DNA of 64,000 nt from Variovorax gracilis (GTDB taxonomy: Bacteria > Pseudomonadota > Gammaproteobacteria > Burkholderiales > Burkholderiaceae_C): contig NZ_JASZYF010000003.1 in assembly GCF_030317115.1 (NCBI RefSeq), positions 248,001-312,000 on the forward strand, in the 5' to 3' direction. Shown piece after piece: positions 61,249 through 64,000 of this stretch. The position numbers and the translations under genes are program-made. Each line of letters opens with the position of its first letter. Position 1 is the stretch's first letter. The notes under the pieces were generated by a model. That model did not search any database, was not told the DNA's origin, and was given only the letters and a program-made list of their open reading frames with translations.

Positions 61249-61299
61249 GGCTGTCTCCTTCTTTCTTTGCTTCTCTTCCTGCACAAATCGCTGGCGGCT

Positions 61300-62367
61300 T
61301 CAGAGCGGCGGGTCGCCGTCGAAGGCCCTCTGGAGCAGTGCGCGGATCGCGTCGCGCTCGGCGAGCCCGAAGGGCCGCGGGTTCCAGTAGGGATTGCTCA
61401 CCGCGAGGTCGGATGCGCGGTCCAGGTCTTCGGCGCGCATGCCGATGTCCTTGAGCGCGACGGGCGCGCCGTTGTCACGGGCGAGCGCGTAGAGCCCCGC
61501 GGCCGCCGACTCGGTGTTGAGCGATTGCGCGATGCGGTCCATGGCCCGCGGCGCCGCGTCCGCGTTGAAGGCGATCGCATGGGGCAGCACCACCGTGTGC
61601 ACTTCCGCATGCGGCAGGTTGAAGCTGCCGCCCAGCGTGTGGCACAGCTTGTGGTGCAGCGCCATGCCGACACTGCCGAGCACGCTGCCGCAGAGCCAGG
61701 CGCCATACAGCGCATCGCCGCGCGCTTCGATGTCGTCGGGCCGCAGCCGGATCACCGGCAGTGCGCGCGCAATCGCGGCGATGCCTTCGCGCGCCATCAG
61801 GTCCATCACCGGATTGCTGTCCTGCGCGTAGAGTCCTTCGGCCGCGTGCGCGATCGCGTTGATGCCGCTGGTCACGCTGAGGCCCACCGGAAGGGTGCGG
61901 GACAGTTCCGGGTCGTAGATCACCGTACGCGGCAGGACGCGCGCATCCTTGCCCGTCTTCTTGAGCCCGGCCTCGGTCAGGCCGTAGATCGGCGTCATCT
62001 CGCTGCCGGCATAGGTCGTCGGGATCGCGAGGATCGGCAGGCCGGAGTCGAGCGCGATGGCCTTGCCAAGCCCTGTCGTCGAGCCGCCGCCGATGGCTAC
62101 GGCGCAGTCGGCATCGAGTCTGCGCGCGACTTCGCGGGCCTCGCGGGCCGTCTCGATCGGCACGTGCATCACTGCCCGGTCGAAGATGCCTGCCGCCTGC
62201 GCGCCGAGCATGTCGGCCACGCGCTCGGCCTGCCCGCGCTGCTCGGGCGTGGACAGCACCAGCGCGCGCTGCGCGCCCAGCGCGTCGATTTCGCGGGCGA
62301 GATGGCGGAGTGACCCGGCGCCGAAGACGACACGCTGGGGGTGGCTGGTGTAGATGAAGTCGCGCAT
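61300..62367 (-). CDS. Maleylacetate reductase
   Basis: The 355-aa iron-type alcohol dehydrogenase family protein has CAVAIGGGSTTGLGKAIALDSGLPILAIPTTYAGSEMTPIYGLTE, NAIAHAAEGLYA and the typical MAR segment MALHHKLCHTLGGSFNLPHAEVHTVVLPHAIAFN. It reduces maleylacetate to 3-oxoadipate with NAD(P)H, feeding PcaIJF. It is 5 bp after the aldehyde dehydrogenase. The pairing with an intradiol dioxygenase defines the hydroxyquinol route. Confidence 0.92.
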   Translation of the reverse strand: MRDFIYTSHPQRVVFGAGSLRHLAREIDALGAQRALVLSTPEQRGQAERVADMLGAQAAGIFDRAVMHVPIETAREAREVARRLDADCAVAIGGGSTTGLGKAIALDSGLPILAIPTTYAGSEMTPIYGLTEAGLKKTGKDARVLPRTVIYDPELSRTLPVGLSVTSGINAIAHAAEGLYAQDSNPVMDLMAREGIAAIARALPVIRLRPDDIEARGDALYGAWLCGSVLGSVGMALHHKLCHTLGGSFNLPHAEVHTVVLPHAIAFNADAAPRAMDRIAQSLNTESAAAGLYALARDNGAPVALKDIGMRAEDLDRASDLAVSNPYWNPRPFGLAERDAIRALLQRAFDGDPPL

Positions 62368-62372
62368 GGTGT

Positions 62373-63881
62373 TCAGCGTTGGAAGTGGGGAGGGATCTGG
62401 GCGTCGATGTTGACCCAGACGCTCTTCACCTGCGTGTACTCGCGCATCGCGTCGAAGCCCATCTCGCGCCCGTAGCCGCTCTGCCCGACGCCGCCGAAGG
62501 GCGAGCCCGGGTTCACGCGCTTGTAGCTGTTGATCCAGACCATGCCTGCGTGCAGGTCGCGCGCCACACGGTGGGCGCGCTGCAGGTTGCTGGTCCACAG
62601 ACCGCTGCCGAGCCCGTAGTCGGTGCCGTTGGCGATCTCCATCGCCTCCTCGTCGTTCTTGAAGGTGAGCACGGTGACGAAGGGACCGAACACCTCCTCC
62701 TGCGCCACTCGGTCGCGGTACGACCTGGCGCGCACGATGGTGGGCTCGACGTAGCAGCCGCGCGCCAGCTCGCCGCCGGGCGACTTGCCTCCCGCGAGCA
62801 CCTCGCCACCCTCTCCCTTCGCCACCTCGACGTAGCTCAGCACGCGCTCCCGATGCTGGGCGCTGGTGAGCGGGCCCATCTCGGTCGCATCGTCGAGCGG
62901 ATTGCCGAGCCGGATGGACTGCGCCAGCGGAATGAATTGGTCGAGGAACGCATCGGCGATCTTCTCGTGCAGCATCAGCCGCGAGCCGGCGATGCAGGCC
63001 TGCCCCTGGTTGTGGAAGATGGCCCAGGCGCTGCCGTTGACCGCGGCGGGCAGGAAGGCATCCTCGAACACGATGTTCGGCCCCTTGCCGCCCAGTTCGA
63101 GCTGCACCTTCTTCAGGTTGCCCGCGCTCGCCTGCACGACGCGGCGGCCCGTCGCCGTGCTGCCGGTGAAGGCGATCTTCGAGATCTCCGGATGCTCCGC
63201 GATGTACTGGCCCACGACGTGGCCCAGCCCCGGCACCATGTTGACCACGCCGTCCGGCATGCCGGCCTCGGCCATCAGCTCGACGATCTTGAGCGAGCTG
63301 AGCGGCGTGATCTCGGCCGGCTTCATCACGATGCAGTTGCCGGCCGCCAGCGCGGGCGCCATCTTCCAGCTCGTGAACATGAGCGGGAAGTTCCACGGCA
63401 CCACCTGTCCTACGATGCCGACCGGCTCACGCAAGGTGTAGTTGAGGAAGCCCGCTTCGACCGGAATGGTCTCGCCCTGGAACTTGTCGGCCATGCCGCC
63501 GAAGTAGCGGAAGCAGGCCGCCGTGCGCGGTACGTCGAGCTTGCGCGAATCGCGCAGCGGATGGCCCGTGTCCAGCGATTCGAGCCGCGCGAGTTCCTCC
63601 GTGTTGGCTTCGATGAGGTCCGCAAGCCTGAGCAGGATGCGCCCTCGGTCGGCCGCTGCCATGCGGCTCCACGCCGGAAAGGCGCGTTTCGCCGCGGCCA
63701 CGGCCTTGTCCACATCGGCCTTGCCCGCGAGCGCCACGTCGGCGATGGTGGAGTTGTCATGCGGGTTCAGCGTCGCAAGCGTCTCGCCGGATTCGGCTTC
63801 GACGAAGCGCCCGTCGATGAAGAGCTGGCGCCGGATGGGCGTCTTGAGGCCGGCGGCCTGCTGGATGTCTGCGAGGGTCAT
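62373..63881 (-). CDS. Aldehyde dehydrogenase
   Basis: The 502-aa NAD(P)-dependent ALDH has VPWNFPLMFTSWKMAPALAAGNCIVMKPAE, IAFTGSTATGRRV, the catalytic Glu in VQLELGGKGPN and the catalytic Cys in NQGQACIAGSR, with the C-terminal PFGGVGQSGYGREMGFDAMREYTQVKSV. ATG 63881 (MTLADIQQAAG) is preferred to a longer start at 63911 that overlaps the gene before it. It probably oxidises an aromatic or side-chain aldehyde in the same pathway. Confidence 0.93.
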   Translation of the reverse strand: MTLADIQQAAGLKTPIRRQLFIDGRFVEAESGETLATLNPHDNSTIADVALAGKADVDKAVAAAKRAFPAWSRMAAADRGRILLRLADLIEANTEELARLESLDTGHPLRDSRKLDVPRTAACFRYFGGMADKFQGETIPVEAGFLNYTLREPVGIVGQVVPWNFPLMFTSWKMAPALAAGNCIVMKPAEITPLSSLKIVELMAEAGMPDGVVNMVPGLGHVVGQYIAEHPEISKIAFTGSTATGRRVVQASAGNLKKVQLELGGKGPNIVFEDAFLPAAVNGSAWAIFHNQGQACIAGSRLMLHEKIADAFLDQFIPLAQSIRLGNPLDDATEMGPLTSAQHRERVLSYVEVAKGEGGEVLAGGKSPGGELARGCYVEPTIVRARSYRDRVAQEEVFGPFVTVLTFKNDEEAMEIANGTDYGLGSGLWTSNLQRAHRVARDLHAGMVWINSYKRVNPGSPFGGVGQSGYGREMGFDAMREYTQVKSVWVNIDAQIPPHFQR

Positions 63882-63892
63882 ATCGTTCGATG

Positions 63893-64000
63893 TCAATGGG
63901 GGGCGATCCATGGGTAGCGGGCGGTGTCCTTGCCGGCATAGTCCGGGTCGAGGTAGATGAAGCAGCGCTGGATCAGCCAGTCGCGAACCTCGAACACATC
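63893..64000 (-). CDS. C-terminal end of an unidentified protein, cut by window edge
   Basis: An open minus-strand frame enters at base 64000 and stops with TGA at 63893-63895, 11 bp before the aldehyde dehydrogenase start. The visible 35 residues include EVRDWLIQRCFIYLDPDYAG and end TARYPWIAPH. The codon usage matches the neighbours and the spacing suggests the same operon. I cannot assign a family from this fragment; an enzyme feeding the hydroxyquinol route would fit. Confidence 0.65.
   Translation of the reverse strand, partial: DVFEVRDWLIQRCFIYLDPDYAGKDTARYPWIAPH

Noticed and set aside
59968..62313. 781-codon plus-strand open frame
   Set aside because: It is antisense to the binding protein and maleylacetate reductase genes and has no recognisable motifs.
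1..64000. Search for tRNA, rRNA, CRISPR arrays, insertion sequences, prophage, integrases and toxin-antitoxin pairs
   Set aside because: No cloverleaf-like segments, regular short repeats, transposase or phage motifs were recognised by reading; a tRNAscan or IS search would settle it.

Overview
The window is high-GC chromosomal DNA with very few non-coding gaps. It looks like a Burkholderiales bacterium of the family Comamonadaceae, most likely Variovorax or a close relative. The reasons are the aa3-oxidase cluster with its beta-proteobacterial accessory genes (DUF2244, a 36-aa oxidase assembly protein, CtaG, DUF2970, DUF2909, SURF1, CtaA, CyoE, SCO), three Bug-type substrate-binding proteins, aromatic-acid catabolic clusters, and a GC-rich repeat fused to stop codons that I associate from memory with Comamonadaceae. 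I see no tRNA, rRNA, CRISPR array, insertion sequence, prophage or plasmid backbone. The species call is inference.

1-4764, housekeeping. A cut-off M16 zinc protease is divergent from ftsY. An Mpo1-like membrane protein and rpoH follow. The rpoH promoter carries a perfect CIRCE operator (HrcA site), and a bidirectional terminator separates rpoH from an AlkC-like repair protein.

4775-15632, cytochrome c oxidase. The minus strand holds DUF2244-coxB-coxA-small assembly protein-ctaG-DUF2970-coxC. After a terminator it continues with SURF1, a thioredoxin-like membrane protein, ctaA, cyoE and SCO. The structural subunits, copper delivery (CtaG, SCO) and heme A synthesis (CyoE, CtaA) are therefore together. 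One small gene (DUF2909) points the other way.

15655-20685, mixed genes: a BioC-like methyltransferase, ComF, TrmL, a MaoC-type dehydratase, an orphan ParA, and a KefF-like/KefC potassium efflux pair.

20704-28476, phenylpropenoate (ferulate/p-coumarate) degradation: CoA ligase, hydratase, dehydrogenase, an amidohydrolase able to cleave the beta-ketoacyl-CoA, acyl-CoA dehydrogenase, a Bug receptor and a MarR regulator. A palindrome lies in the divergent promoter.

28495-39736: two small unknown proteins, a TauE exporter head-to-head with an ornithine-cyclodeaminase-like gene, Bug receptors, pcaIJF with the IclR regulator PcaR (lower beta-ketoadipate pathway), and a LysR/SDR divergent pair with a perfect palindrome between them.

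39824-54575, a carbohydrate region with two closely similar DhaK proteins. The minus-strand operon encodes a carbohydrate ABC importer (binding protein, two permeases, a small membrane protein, two ATPases) plus DhaL and DhaK. The divergent plus-strand set encodes a LacI regulator, a second DhaK, a FadR-type regulator, a polar-amino-acid-type ABC importer, an RpiB-like isomerase and a PfkB kinase. No DhaM is present. The combination suggests uptake and phosphorylation of a short ketose and is the best candidate here for an uncharacterised pathway.

54637-64000: a GYD protein, then a minus-strand operon with aldehyde dehydrogenase, maleylacetate reductase, a Liv-type ABC transporter, a hydroxyquinol-type intradiol dioxygenase and a UbiE-like methyltransferase. 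This is a hydroxyquinol route whose upstream enzymes lie beyond the right edge.
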